Positions 1 through 8,161 of a stretch of DNA of 64,000 nucleotides are shown here, piece after piece. Below the pieces are notes generated by a model. The model did no database searches. It was not told where the DNA came from and worked only from the letters and a program-made list of their open reading frames with translations. The stretch covers positions 106,611-170,610 of the forward strand of contig JBARNH010000007.1 of the NCBI GenBank assembly GCA_049802875.1, written 5' to 3'. The position numbers and the translations under genes are program-made. The first letter of the stretch is position 1. Every line of letters begins with the position of its first letter. The DNA is from Lutacidiplasma sp049802875 (lineage in GTDB: Archaea; Thermoplasmatota; Thermoplasmata; Lutacidiplasmatales; UBA184).

Positions 1-325
1 GAATGTGCCGGTGCCGTCCGTGCGCCGTGGCCTTGACGTGTACCACCCGGCGGTCCTTCAGATCTCGTTGACGCTTCACGAACCCCTCCTTTTCGAGCTG
101 GTCCACGAGTCCGGTGACATGCGCAGAACTGACGCCGAGAAACTCGGCGAGCTCGGTCTGCGTCACGCCCCCCCGCTGCAGCGCGGCGTGGAGTGCCATG
201 TGATGGAGCAGCGGAATGTTACCGATCCTGAATGATGCACCGAAGGAGGCCCGCGCCTGCGTCATCACCCGGCGCATCTGGCCGACGGTCTCCTCGATGA
301 GTTGGGTGCGTTCCTCGGTCGACAT
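1..325 (-). CDS. MarR-family transcriptional regulator (3' end beyond window)
   Basis: Reading the minus strand from ATG at 325 gives MSTEERTQLIEETVGQ and then a winged-helix region with TQTELAEFLGVSSAHVTGLV followed by LEKEGFVKRQRDLKDRRVV, the recognition helix and DR-containing wing of MarR proteins. The frame stays open to the window edge, so the C-terminus is missing. The gene is divergent from a DrrAB-like drug exporter with an inverted repeat between them. By analogy with other MarR-exporter pairs it probably represses the exporter and is released by a small hydrophobic ligand; the ligand cannot be read from sequence. Confidence 0.85.
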   Translation of the reverse strand, partial: MSTEERTQLIEETVGQMRRVMTQARASFGASFRIGNIPLLHHMALHAALQRGGVTQTELAEFLGVSSAHVTGLVDQLEKEGFVKRQRDLKDRRVVHVKATAHGRHRHI

Positions 326-377
326 CGGCGCAGAGACCCATCCCCTATCTTCCTCAAGAAGGTTGTCCAGTCAACCA

Positions 378-404
378 TTCACTAGAAAATGATTTAATAG
401 TGAA
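378..404. promoter_or_regulatory. Inverted-repeat operator over the ABC exporter promoter
   Basis: TTCACTA (378-384) and TAGTGAA (398-404) form a perfect 7-bp inverted repeat flanking the AT-rich stretch GAAAATGATTTAA. The AT-rich core lies about 26 nt upstream of ATG 421, so the repeat would straddle the TATA box of the exporter operon. The divergent MarR regulator is the obvious candidate binder (inference). Confidence 0.6.
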
Positions 405-420
405 CGATTATGCACTTCCC

Positions 421-1515
421 ATGGCCGCCGCGCTGCCCGCGACTCAAAGCTCCTCACTGACCCATACCAGAGCTTCTGGTTCTCGACCGATCATCGAGGT
501 CCGTGACCTCGTCAAAGTCTATGGAGCGGGTCGCGGCTTCGCGACTGCCCAATCGGTCCGGGCGGTGGACGGAATCAGTTTCTCGATTGCCGAGGGGGAG
601 TTCTTCGGGTTTCTCGGACCGAACGGTTCGGGTAAGACCACGACTATCAAGATCGTCACCACACTCCTGGGCCGCACGAGCGGCTCCGTGTCGGTCGCTG
701 GATTTGACCTCGACCGAGACGGTCCCACCATCCGACAGCGGATCGGCTACGCCGGTCAGTCGATCGGGGTGGATGGCGATCTCACGGGGCGAGAGAACCT
801 CACCTTGATGGGCCATCTCTACCATCTGCCCCGCGACCTGATCAAAGAACGCGTCAACGAACTCCTCAACGTTCTCCAGCTAACGGAGGCGGCGGATCGA
901 CCAGCGTACACCTATTCGGGCGGGATGCGACGTCGGCTCGACCTAGGTTCCGGTCTCGTCCACCGACCGAAAATCCTCTTCCTGGACGAACCGACGACCG
1001 GGCTCGACCCCCAGACCCGCAACGCGGTCTGGGAGTACCTGCGGCGCGTCCATCGGGAGGACGGCGTGACCGTGTTCCTTACCACTCAGTACATGGAGGA
1101 GGCCGATCAACTGTGCGAGCGAGTCGCCATCATCGATCACGGCCGCATCGTCGCGGGCGGGACTCCGGCCGAACTGAAGGCCGATATCGGGGCGGACAGC
1201 GTGACGATCCGCCTCCCCCAGGACGAGAAGTTCGAGCTCCACCGAACCCAGGCGCTCGAGGTCGTTAGTTCGGTGGCCGGGGTTGCGGATGTTGCACCCT
1301 CCGAACAGGGGGTCACCGTTCATGCGCACAACGGCGGCGCGACACTCGTGGAGATTCTCCGCCTGCTCGAAGCGCGGCACATCCCCGTCAAGGAGGTCGC
1401 GGTCTCGCCGCCCACTCTCGACCAGGTCTTCCTCAAGCACACCGGCCGGGAGATGCGAGTCGAGGAAGTCAAACCGATGACACGGCCCGGTATGCCGCGG
1501 CGGGGAGGACGGTAG
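421..1515 (+). CDS. ABC transporter ATP-binding protein, DrrA-like drug exporter
   Basis: A 364-residue ATPase energising export of hydrophobic compounds with the permease downstream. Visible motifs are Walker A GPNGSGKTT (about residue 66), signature YSGGMRRRLDL (about 165), Walker B ILFLDEPTTGLDP (about 184) and the C-terminal extension typical of DrrA/daunorubicin-resistance ATPases. An in-frame GTG at 400 would add seven residues, but ATG 421 lies 26-27 nt after the TATA-like box at 388-396 and is preferred. The permease gene follows after one base. The divergent MarR gene and the operator at 378-404 suggest drug-inducible expression. Confidence 0.88.
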   Translation: MAAALPATQSSSLTHTRASGSRPIIEVRDLVKVYGAGRGFATAQSVRAVDGISFSIAEGEFFGFLGPNGSGKTTTIKIVTTLLGRTSGSVSVAGFDLDRDGPTIRQRIGYAGQSIGVDGDLTGRENLTLMGHLYHLPRDLIKERVNELLNVLQLTEAADRPAYTYSGGMRRRLDLGSGLVHRPKILFLDEPTTGLDPQTRNAVWEYLRRVHREDGVTVFLTTQYMEEADQLCERVAIIDHGRIVAGGTPAELKADIGADSVTIRLPQDEKFELHRTQALEVVSSVAGVADVAPSEQGVTVHAHNGGATLVEILRLLEARHIPVKEVAVSPPTLDQVFLKHTGREMRVEEVKPMTRPGMPRRGGR

Positions 1516-1516
1516 C

Positions 1517-2383
1517 GTGGCGACCGAGACGGGCCATGGTCAGGACTTTGTTTCGATCTCGGTCCCCACGACCGGTCTTGCCAATCTGTTCTCCGACATC
1601 GGATGGGTCTGCTACCGGAGCCTCCGCAAGCTGAGCCGAAATCCGTTCCTTCTGATGTTCACCCTCATCATGCCCCTCATCTGGCTGGGATTGTTCAGCC
1701 AGACGTTCGGCACGTTGTTCGCACGGGGGGCCTCGCTCCCGGGCGGCGCCCCACTTCCCTACGACTACATCGCGGTCCTACTGCCCGGCATTGCGGTTTT
1801 GACGGCCATCCAAGCCGCCTCCCAGTCCGGGTTTGGCATGGTTACGGACATCGAAACCGGGTTCATGGACAAGTTCTTCGTGGCCCCGATTCATCGTGCG
1901 TCGGTCCTGATCGGCAAACTACTCGCTGACGGACTGCGGATGGCCGCTCAGGCCGGCATCGTACTCCTGATCGCCTACATCTTCACTCTGGCGTTCGGAT
2001 GGAGGATCCCATTTGCCACGGGCCTGCCGGGTGACCTGATGATCGCCGCGTTGGCCGCCTTGTTTGGGGTGGCCTTCTCCGGGCTATCGAATTCGGTGGC
2101 ATTGTTCACCAAGAGCACCGAATCGACGATGATGGTGAGTTTCACGCTGACGTTCCCGCTGCTCTTCCTGTCCACGGCGATGGTACCGATCAACCTCCTG
2201 CCGAGCTGGGTCCAGACCTTCTCCACGTACAATCCGGTGAGCTACGTCGCCACCGCCTCGCGCTCGATGATCCTGACCGGATTCAACTGGTTCGAGATCG
2301 GCCAGGCATTCCTCGCCATCGCGATCGTCGGATTCCTGCTCAACTTGCTCGCGGTCATCGCCTTCCGGCGTCAGGGCCGTTGA
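1517..2383 (+). CDS. ABC-2 type permease, DrrB-like
   Basis: Integral membrane partner of the preceding ATPase, 288 residues with about six hydrophobic segments and the long N-terminal cytoplasmic stretch of ABC-2 permeases. The GTG start is one base after the ATPase stop, so the two are surely co-transcribed and translationally coupled. Conserved DrrB-type features include the region ETGFMDKFFVAPIHRASVL, where the family has its FxDRxRxxPxxR-like loop. The predicted role is multidrug or lipid export; the substrate is unknown. Confidence 0.87.
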   Translation: MATETGHGQDFVSISVPTTGLANLFSDIGWVCYRSLRKLSRNPFLLMFTLIMPLIWLGLFSQTFGTLFARGASLPGGAPLPYDYIAVLLPGIAVLTAIQAASQSGFGMVTDIETGFMDKFFVAPIHRASVLIGKLLADGLRMAAQAGIVLLIAYIFTLAFGWRIPFATGLPGDLMIAALAALFGVAFSGLSNSVALFTKSTESTMMVSFTLTFPLLFLSTAMVPINLLPSWVQTFSTYNPVSYVATASRSMILTGFNWFEIGQAFLAIAIVGFLLNLLAVIAFRRQGR

Positions 2384-2591
2384 TTCCGGCCCAGAGGACC
2401 TCCCGAGCCCCGCTGCGAGCAATCACCGACCCACCCACTCGCCTGACCCCCTCCGGAAAAGGGTCAGTTGTGGAGGGATTACGCCCGGGCGAGGTCGATG
2501 CGCCTCTTGACCTCCGTCCATCCCTGTTCAGCGGTCGAGGAGGTCGTCGGGAGAGGGGGCGTCCGGCCTCGGCTGAACCGATACGAAGGAC

Positions 2592-3083
2592 CTAGCGCAG
2601 CTCTCTCTGCAACCTATCGAAAGTCTGTCCCCATCCACCCTGGAACCCCTCTTCGAGGGATCCGACGCCCCCTGGGAAAGAGCCCGTTGCGAGAACTTTC
2701 ACAAGGACAGTCACTCGCGTCCTCTTGGGGCTGAGCTTCCCGAAAGTCACCGTTTGAAGCGCCTCGAAAGGGACGGTGCCCTCCCCGGGTGTTGTGGCGC
2801 TCCTGAATACCAGAAGTTCTGGAACGACAATCTCCACAATGGTCCCAGCCGTTTCGAAGGTGATCCCCTCGGTGTTTCGGTCATGAATTCTTATCGCACC
2901 TCCGGGCCTCGGATCCAACTCGAAGACGAGAGTGACGGCGCCCTCGGGGCCCCAAAACTTCGCTGCTTTCTTTGGGTCGGTGAACATATTGAAGACCGAC
3001 TCCCGCGGGAAGTCGAAGTCCCTCGATATCTTCACGGCGCTACGCTCTCCGTCCGTTGATTCCTTCCTCCACTTTTGGTTCAT
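2592..3083 (-). CDS. SRPBCC (AHSA1-like) domain protein
   Basis: A 163-residue helix-grip protein of the Aha1/SRPBCC superfamily. It contains the N-terminal SRDFDFPRESVFNMFTDP, the core FWGPEGAVT and the C-terminal GWGQTFDRLQREL helix, all family hallmarks. Its ATG overlaps the stop of the upstream ArsR gene in an ATGA junction, the common ArsR-SRPBCC two-gene operon of bacteria and archaea. Such proteins bind hydrophobic ligands. The specific ligand is unknown. Confidence 0.85.
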   Translation of the reverse strand: MNQKWRKESTDGERSAVKISRDFDFPRESVFNMFTDPKKAAKFWGPEGAVTLVFELDPRPGGAIRIHDRNTEGITFETAGTIVEIVVPELLVFRSATTPGEGTVPFEALQTVTFGKLSPKRTRVTVLVKVLATGSFPGGVGSLEEGFQGGWGQTFDRLQRELR

Positions 3084-3388
3084 ACTGTTTCCTCTTTGAG
3101 CGTCTTCTCACGCCGGTCGAGCCTGCTGTTCCACCTCTTGGCCATATCGGCAGCCCACACTTGGATTTGGTTCACTGACTGCGGATTGAACGCGTACAGC
3201 CTTCGCTGGGCTCGCTTCTCCATATGAATCACGTTCGCCTCCCTGAGCACTCTGAGGTGTTGCGAAATCGCCTGCGGAGTCACGTCGAACTCGTCGCAGA
3301 TCTGGGACGCGCTGAGCCTGCCCCTCTGGGCAAGAATCTCCACTACTCTGCGCCTGCGCGGTTCTGCCAGGACAGAGAAGGCGTCCAT
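3080..3388 (-). CDS. ArsR-family winged-helix repressor
   Basis: A 102-residue ArsR-type regulator beginning MDAFSVLAEPRRRRVVEIL, with recognition helix VTPQAISQHLRVLREANVI and wing KRAQRRLYAF. I see no metal-binding cysteine pair, so a ligand other than metal, or none, is likely. It is the first gene of an operon with the SRPBCC gene (4-bp overlap). A TATA-like TTTATTAAG centred near 3415 lies 26 nt upstream of the ATG and is flanked by two identical-pattern palindromes (3401-3428), pointing to autorepression. Confidence 0.88.
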   Translation of the reverse strand: MDAFSVLAEPRRRRVVEILAQRGRLSASQICDEFDVTPQAISQHLRVLREANVIHMEKRAQRRLYAFNPQSVNQIQVWAADMAKRWNSRLDRREKTLKEETV

Positions 3389-3400
3389 AGCAGAGTGATA

Positions 3401-3428
3401 AAGTAACCACTTAATAAAGTTGTCACTT
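3401..3428. promoter_or_regulatory. Two AAGT-N4-ACTT operators flanking the arsR TATA box
   Basis: Two palindromes of the form AAGT-N4-ACTT occupy 3401-3412 and 3417-3428, centres 16 bp apart, with the TATA element TTTATTAAG of the minus-strand arsR gene between and overlapping them. This is what an autoregulating dimeric repressor would be expected to use. Confidence 0.65.
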
Positions 3429-3589
3429 TAGTTAAATGGCATGAATAACTCCTACTCTTCCCGACCAGCACCTATTCCGGGAAGTGAGCGCTCCGCCGAG
3501 CAGAGCCGAGAGGGTTGCGCGAGCCGATCGGCTGATTCCCGCGGGTCGGTGATTCCACTCTCATAGCCCCACCGGGCAGCGTTCGGCTC

Positions 3590-4744
3590 CTATCCGCCGA
3601 GTCGGGCTCCCTCAGCCAGAGCCTTGAGCTTGCGAAGCCCGACCGCGTGGGTTACATTTTGGAACGCGGCGAACGTCTCGAAACCGCAATCGGTCCCTCC
3701 CCAGGCGTTCGAGTGACCCACGGCCGCACCGAGGTGCTCGAGCCTCAGTCGGATGGTATCCGGAGTCTCGACGATGGGGGTCTTTACGTCCACGACGCCC
3801 CCGACGAAGGCGAGATTGTTGGGCCAGCCATGGTCCTTGACATATTTCGCTAAGGTGCGAACGTCCCCCTCGTGGTGAGGGTTCGCCAGCTCGCCGACGA
3901 CGGCGGAAACCTTCAGACGAGCGATCTCGGGTAGGACCCGACTGAAGTCGGCGTCCGTCATGTGGGACGCGGTGTAGTTTCCGTAGCAGTAGTGCACGCG
4001 AATCCGCTCCTTGGGGAGTCCCTTGATCGCCTCGTTGATGGCATCCACGTGGTGCGGGAGTGCCGAGTAGAAGTCCATCCCCCAATCCGTGGCAGTCTGT
4101 TTCCCCATGGCGAGGTCCGGCGCGTCGATCTGCAACGTGATTCCGGGGACATTCAGGATCGCCTCATACTCGTGACGCAGCTCCTGAGTCAGGGCTCGGA
4201 GGTAGCTCAGATGGTCCGGGTACACCGCGGTGTTGTTCGGATAGAAGATCGTGATGACACCGGGCGAGGCCGACGGCTGAAAGACGCTCGGCGCTCCCTC
4301 TTCCTTCGCGATCCGAACCGCGTCTCGAGCTTCGCGTGCGGCCCGCTCGCCCCCGGTATAGCGGAGGGGTGCCACGATCTTCGGCAGCGCGAAGACCGAT
4401 GCCATTGCGCCCATCTGCGCCGCCATGGCCGGATTCGATTCGACGAACTCGGCGATCATCTCGGGGCTCATTTGCATAGGGATCCGTTCGGTGGGGGAGA
4501 ATCCCTCGAAACGGTTCGGCAGGTAGCTCGTATAGCCGGCGAGCCGTTGCTCGCCGTTCGACACTTGATCAAGGCCGATTTCCGAGCCCATCGGATGGAG
4601 TTGGTCGCGAATCGCCCCCCGTTCCGCCTCCAGATACGCCTGCTCGTGGTCTGTTGACAATTCCCCGGTGGGGCTCTGCGCCAGCAGTCCAATCAGGTCC
4701 TTCGACCGGAACCAGCTCCCCGTCATCGTTGTACGATACGCCAT
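3590..4744 (-). CDS. Cobalamin-independent methionine synthase-like protein (MetE C-domain family)
   Basis: A 384-residue TIM-barrel protein resembling the C-terminal catalytic half of MetE and the core MetE proteins of archaea. Candidate zinc ligands are His and Cys in RVHYCYGNY (about residues 249-251) and Cys in GGTDCGF (about 351). The N-terminus YRTTMTGSWFRSKDL matches the start of such standalone methyltransferases. It probably moves a methyl group to a thiol; whether the acceptor is homocysteine and the donor a corrinoid protein or a pterin cannot be told. It is a single-gene unit with a GTGCAA-N6-TTGCAC repeat 136 nt upstream of its start. Confidence 0.82.
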   Translation of the reverse strand: MAYRTTMTGSWFRSKDLIGLLAQSPTGELSTDHEQAYLEAERGAIRDQLHPMGSEIGLDQVSNGEQRLAGYTSYLPNRFEGFSPTERIPMQMSPEMIAEFVESNPAMAAQMGAMASVFALPKIVAPLRYTGGERAAREARDAVRIAKEEGAPSVFQPSASPGVITIFYPNNTAVYPDHLSYLRALTQELRHEYEAILNVPGITLQIDAPDLAMGKQTATDWGMDFYSALPHHVDAINEAIKGLPKERIRVHYCYGNYTASHMTDADFSRVLPEIARLKVSAVVGELANPHHEGDVRTLAKYVKDHGWPNNLAFVGGVVDVKTPIVETPDTIRLRLEHLGAAVGHSNAWGGTDCGFETFAAFQNVTHAVGLRKLKALAEGARLGG

Positions 4745-5112
4745 ACGTCTCGAACCCGAGACCGGGAGGCGAGAAGGGTCTAAAGCGCCTTTGAATCTGG
4801 CCGCTCTTGCATGGAGTGAAACTAGTCACCTCCCGATGTAATTCTGCGCGGGTGTTCGGTAGAAGCCGGGAAGGAGGAGGTGCAATTGCCCTTGCACACA
4901 CTCCCGGTGAGATCCTCCGCCGTTTCGCCGGACCCTTCATTCAAACGCGGTAGGTCCTGACATCGGAGTCTCTGCCACGAGTTTTTGCCCGGCACCGATC
5001 CGGTAAACGCTATTCTCGGGAGTAAACCGACTAACCGGCGCGCCGAATCGTTTAGATAGACCTTCCTTGGCTATACGACGGGGGTTCGGCCTCTAGTTTG
5101 CCCCCACACCGG
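4745..5112. other. Intergenic region between divergent genes
   Basis: Holds the promoters of two divergent genes. A CTTTAG-containing element near 4781 could serve the MetE-like gene and TTTAGATA at 5051-5058 the surface-protein gene. It also holds the inverted repeat at 4880-4897. I see no small gene or RNA. Confidence 0.5.
4880..4897. promoter_or_regulatory. Inverted repeat GTGCAA-N6-TTGCAC, copy 1
   Basis: GTGCAA and TTGCAC flank the 6-nt spacer TTGCCC. The same arms and spacing recur exactly at 20276-20293 and 24267-24284, all between genes, so this is probably a protein-binding operator. Here it lies between the MetE-like gene and the Ig-repeat surface-protein gene, which are divergent. 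Confidence 0.6.
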
Positions 5113-7386
5113 ATGAAACACCGTAGCCGTATTGTGCCACTGCTATCAGTAATCCTCGCCTGTGCGGCGTTAGTCCTGGCTTCCCTCTTGATCATGCCCA
5201 CGTTCATTGGTGACAATACGGGCGCCGCGGCGCCCGAAGGTCACGCCGGCGGGCCGCTTTCACCAGCCATCAAGCAAGGGGCCAGTGTTGCTGCGGCGTG
5301 CGACGACGATACGACCTGCACGACGGGTGCCATTACGAATGTGGACGCAGGGGACACCCTGGTTGTGGTAGTGACGGAATTCACCACCTCGCGAGGGGCC
5401 CCTTCCACGGTAGAGGAAGTGACTGCTGGCGGTGACCACGCTCTCGCTCTTCTCGGGTCCACCCCCTGCATCACGGGCAGCGGTCATGGAGTGACCGCCA
5501 TCTATGGGCTAGCCAACGTCGCGGCGCAAACATCGATAACATTCACGGTCAATTACACTTCGGCCTCGTACTACACCATCCATGGCCTCGACGTAGAGGG
5601 GGCAGCGGCCGCTCCGTTCGAGACCGCGGGCACGGGCGTCTGCTCGAGCGCTGCTGGCACGACGGGTGCTTCGAGTGTGTCCACCACCGTGCCGGACGAT
5701 TTGGTCATCCTGGGTGTGGAGGTCAGGGCTTCGACGACCTTTGCTGAGAGCGGCGGTGACACACTCGTGACTCAGGCTGCAACCACCGGGGCGGACCTGG
5801 ATTCCGGAGCGATGCTCGACGAGACCGACGCTTCCACAGGATCGATATCCCTCGCGGCGACCTTCACGAGTGCGTCCTGGTCGTCGATCGCGGTGGCACT
5901 GAAGACCTCGCCCCTCGTGTCCGGAACGGTCACCCCGTCCACCGCGGCCATTGACGCTGGTGAATCCATAGGCCTGGAAACGACCGCAGCCACGGGTGGA
6001 ACTCCTCCCATCACGTACCAGTGGTACGCCGCTACGTCGACCAGTAGTTGCAGCTCCGGGACATTGATTGGCGGCGCGACCGGTCTATCCTACTCCACTC
6101 CGGCGCTGTCGATCGGGAGCTACTACTACTGTGTCTGGGCTACGGACAACAGCACGCCAACCAACGAAGTCGCCTATTCCAACGTCGCAAACGTCAGTGT
6201 TGACCCAGCCCTCGCGGTCACGATTACCCCCAACGCTCCCACCATTGCCGGCGGACAGACGGTGCAGTTGACTGCCAACCCGTCGGGAGGCACCGGAGCG
6301 GACAGTTACGCCTGGTATTCGGGGACCGCCTGCTCGGGCACGGTACTATCCACTTCCCAGGTCTACACGACCCCCGCATTGACAGCCACGACGACGTTCT
6401 GTGTGTCGGTTACGGACAGTTCGTACACTCCATCGACCGCGTCGGCCAACGACACAGTGACCGTGGCGGCGCCCTCCTCACCGCTCACGGTCACGATCGC
6501 TCCGGCGACTCCCTCCATCGATTCAGGTCAATCCGTAGTACTCACCGCCAACCCTTCGGGAGGCACCGCGCCTTACACTTACGCGTGGTACTCGGGAGGC
6601 GCGTGCTCCGGTAGCCAACTGGCGAGCACACCAGCCTACACAACCCCAGCCCTCACGGCGACCACCGCCTACTGTGTGGCAGCGACGGACAGCGAGACCT
6701 CGCCGGTCACTGCGACGGCCGTGGCTACGGTCACGGTGAGCGCGTCGCCACTCTCGGTGACGATCACTCCCAGCGCCCCCACGATCGATAACGGGCAGAC
6801 GGTGAGCCTGACCGCCAACCCCTCGGGAGGCACCGGCGCGGACACGTACGCATGGTACTCGGGAGGCAGCTGCGCAGGTTCCGTATTGGCCGTCACCAAG
6901 GACTACACGACACCCACGCTCGCGGCCAACACAACGTACTGTGTCGCCGCCACCGACAGCGCATACCTGCCGGTCACTGCGACGGCCCGCGCCACGGTGA
7001 CGGTGGCCGCCGCGGCGTCAGTTCCGCCGACCACTCCGCCCCCGTCGGGATCATCGGCGACGCTGCCTTCGTACGTGTATCCGGTGGTCGGAGTTCTAAT
7101 CGCGGCTTTGCTCGCAGCGCTCTTACTCGCGCTTTTGGCCCGCCGTGGTAGGAAAGTGAAATTCTTGGAGATAGGGCTCCCGGAGAATACCCTATGGTCC
7201 GTGACGCTGAAGGAAGCGGCCCTGAGCTCGACGAGCTCGAGCATCACCTTTAGCGCATCGAAGGGTGAGCATCCGTACGTCGTAAAACCTGTAGCCGGTT
7301 ACGTCCCGTCCCCCGCGTCGGGGACCGTGAAGGTGGGTAAGGATCCGGCCGAAGTGAAGGTCACCTTTACGCCGCTCCCCCCATAG
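5113..7386 (+). CDS. Membrane-anchored surface protein with Ig-like repeats
   Basis: A 757-residue secreted and anchored protein. In order: a signal/anchor helix (about residues 8-30), an unrecognised beta-rich domain (about 50-265), four Ig-like modules of about 90 residues (about 269-633) each with a conserved WY and a Cys pair, a Pro/Ser-rich linker, a transmembrane helix (about 655-678) ending in RRGRKVK, and a C-terminal domain of about 75 residues. That last domain resembles the end of the thermopsin-like protein at 36215-38812. Five codons precede ATG 5113 in the same frame, but ATG 5113 is the more natural start. Probably an envelope or adhesion protein; this is inferred from architecture only. 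Confidence 0.8.
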   Translation: MKHRSRIVPLLSVILACAALVLASLLIMPTFIGDNTGAAAPEGHAGGPLSPAIKQGASVAAACDDDTTCTTGAITNVDAGDTLVVVVTEFTTSRGAPSTVEEVTAGGDHALALLGSTPCITGSGHGVTAIYGLANVAAQTSITFTVNYTSASYYTIHGLDVEGAAAAPFETAGTGVCSSAAGTTGASSVSTTVPDDLVILGVEVRASTTFAESGGDTLVTQAATTGADLDSGAMLDETDASTGSISLAATFTSASWSSIAVALKTSPLVSGTVTPSTAAIDAGESIGLETTAATGGTPPITYQWYAATSTSSCSSGTLIGGATGLSYSTPALSIGSYYYCVWATDNSTPTNEVAYSNVANVSVDPALAVTITPNAPTIAGGQTVQLTANPSGGTGADSYAWYSGTACSGTVLSTSQVYTTPALTATTTFCVSVTDSSYTPSTASANDTVTVAAPSSPLTVTIAPATPSIDSGQSVVLTANPSGGTAPYTYAWYSGGACSGSQLASTPAYTTPALTATTAYCVAATDSETSPVTATAVATVTVSASPLSVTITPSAPTIDNGQTVSLTANPSGGTGADTYAWYSGGSCAGSVLAVTKDYTTPTLAANTTYCVAATDSAYLPVTATARATVTVAAAASVPPTTPPPSGSSATLPSYVYPVVGVLIAALLAALLLALLARRGRKVKFLEIGLPENTLWSVTLKEAALSSTSSSITFSASKGEHPYVVKPVAGYVPSPASGTVKVGKDPAEVKVTFTPLPP
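6208..7010 (+). repeat. Three near-identical tandem Ig-module repeats (about 270 bp each)
   Basis: Within the surface-protein gene, modules 2, 3 and 4 share long DNA-level blocks, including ACCGCCAACCC-TCGGGAGGCACCG variants near 6271, 6545 and 6814, each about 270 bp apart. Module 1 (from about 5917) has the same layout but is more divergent. The similarity suggests recent internal duplication and possible copy-number variation. Confidence 0.75.
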
Positions 7387-7452
7387 CTTTCTCGGCGCTC
7401 GAGACCCTCGATTGGCCGGTGCCGGAACAGTGTACGCCCGGGAAGGTAACCG

Positions 7453-7740
7453 CTATCGGGAGGCGGTCCAAACTACCGCACCGAGTCCGGTGGCCTCACA
7501 TAGTCCAATCGCAAACAAGAACGGTGCGAAGGAGTCCGGGATAATCGGCATGGAGTTCAGGTAGGAGTAGACTGTGAGGGCGCTCTGCACCACAAACGCC
7601 GCCGCGAAGATGAGTAGGGCAAGTCCGAAGCCGGTCTGGGTATGCGTATACAGTCGTCGGTAGAGCGCGAAAAGGACGGCGGCGAGAGCGATGCTGATCA
7701 CGCCCAGAACGACGCTTGCCTCCATGAGAAGGTCGCTCAT
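7453..7740 (-). CDS. Small three-helix membrane protein
   Basis: A 95-residue protein with three hydrophobic segments (about residues 5-27, 36-58 and 68-91) and no recognisable catalytic motif. Its start overlaps the stop of the upstream HTH gene by 4 bp, so the two are translationally coupled. HTH-plus-small-membrane-protein pairs are common in euryarchaea; by that pattern the membrane protein may sense an envelope signal and act on the regulator. This is inference. Confidence 0.72.
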   Translation of the reverse strand: MSDLLMEASVVLGVISIALAAVLFALYRRLYTHTQTGFGLALLIFAAAFVVQSALTVYSYLNSMPIIPDSFAPFLFAIGLCEATGLGAVVWTASR

Positions 7741-8090
7741 CGGAAACCCATCGCGCCGGCGTGAGAGTGGGCTCTCCCAGGAATAGGGCCCGATCCGGGT
7801 CGCCGGGCGGTCAAAAGCTGTCTCAAATCTTGGAAGTTCTCCGAAAGGTAGGGGGAGAGTTCGTACGGAGCTGCGTATGCGTCTCCGACCGGACGGGCGA
7901 CGGTCCCATGCCGCTCGAGCAATAGGAGGTGGTGGCGTACGGTTCGGTAGTCGAGTCCGAGCGACGACGAGAGCTGGTGCGCGTTAGCGGGGGACCGTTC
8001 GAGCCGCTCGAGGATCCGGAGGCGGTTCGGTCCGCCTCGGGTACCACAAAGAAGGTACCACATGAGCGAGCGGAAGCCCGGACTCATCAT
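7737..8090 (-). CDS. Winged-helix (ArsR-like) transcriptional regulator
   Basis: A 117-residue wHTH protein: MMSPGFRSLMWYLLCG, then NRLRILERLERSPANAHQLSSSLGLDYRTVRHHL with the recognition helix, then HGTVARPVGDAY as wing. The frame is open upstream to 8126, but ATG 8090 sits 26-27 nt after the TATA-like TTTATC at 8115-8120, which makes it the better start. It is the first gene of a two-gene unit with the overlapping membrane protein. Effector unknown. Confidence 0.82.
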   Translation of the reverse strand: MMSPGFRSLMWYLLCGTRGGPNRLRILERLERSPANAHQLSSSLGLDYRTVRHHLLLLERHGTVARPVGDAYAAPYELSPYLSENFQDLRQLLTARRPGSGPIPGRAHSHAGAMGFR

Positions 8091-8161
8091 GTCTCGCGAA
8101 CGAGGGACCCTCCCTTTATCAACCAAACCCCCGGGTCGACTCCCTCCGCCGCACCGCCTGG

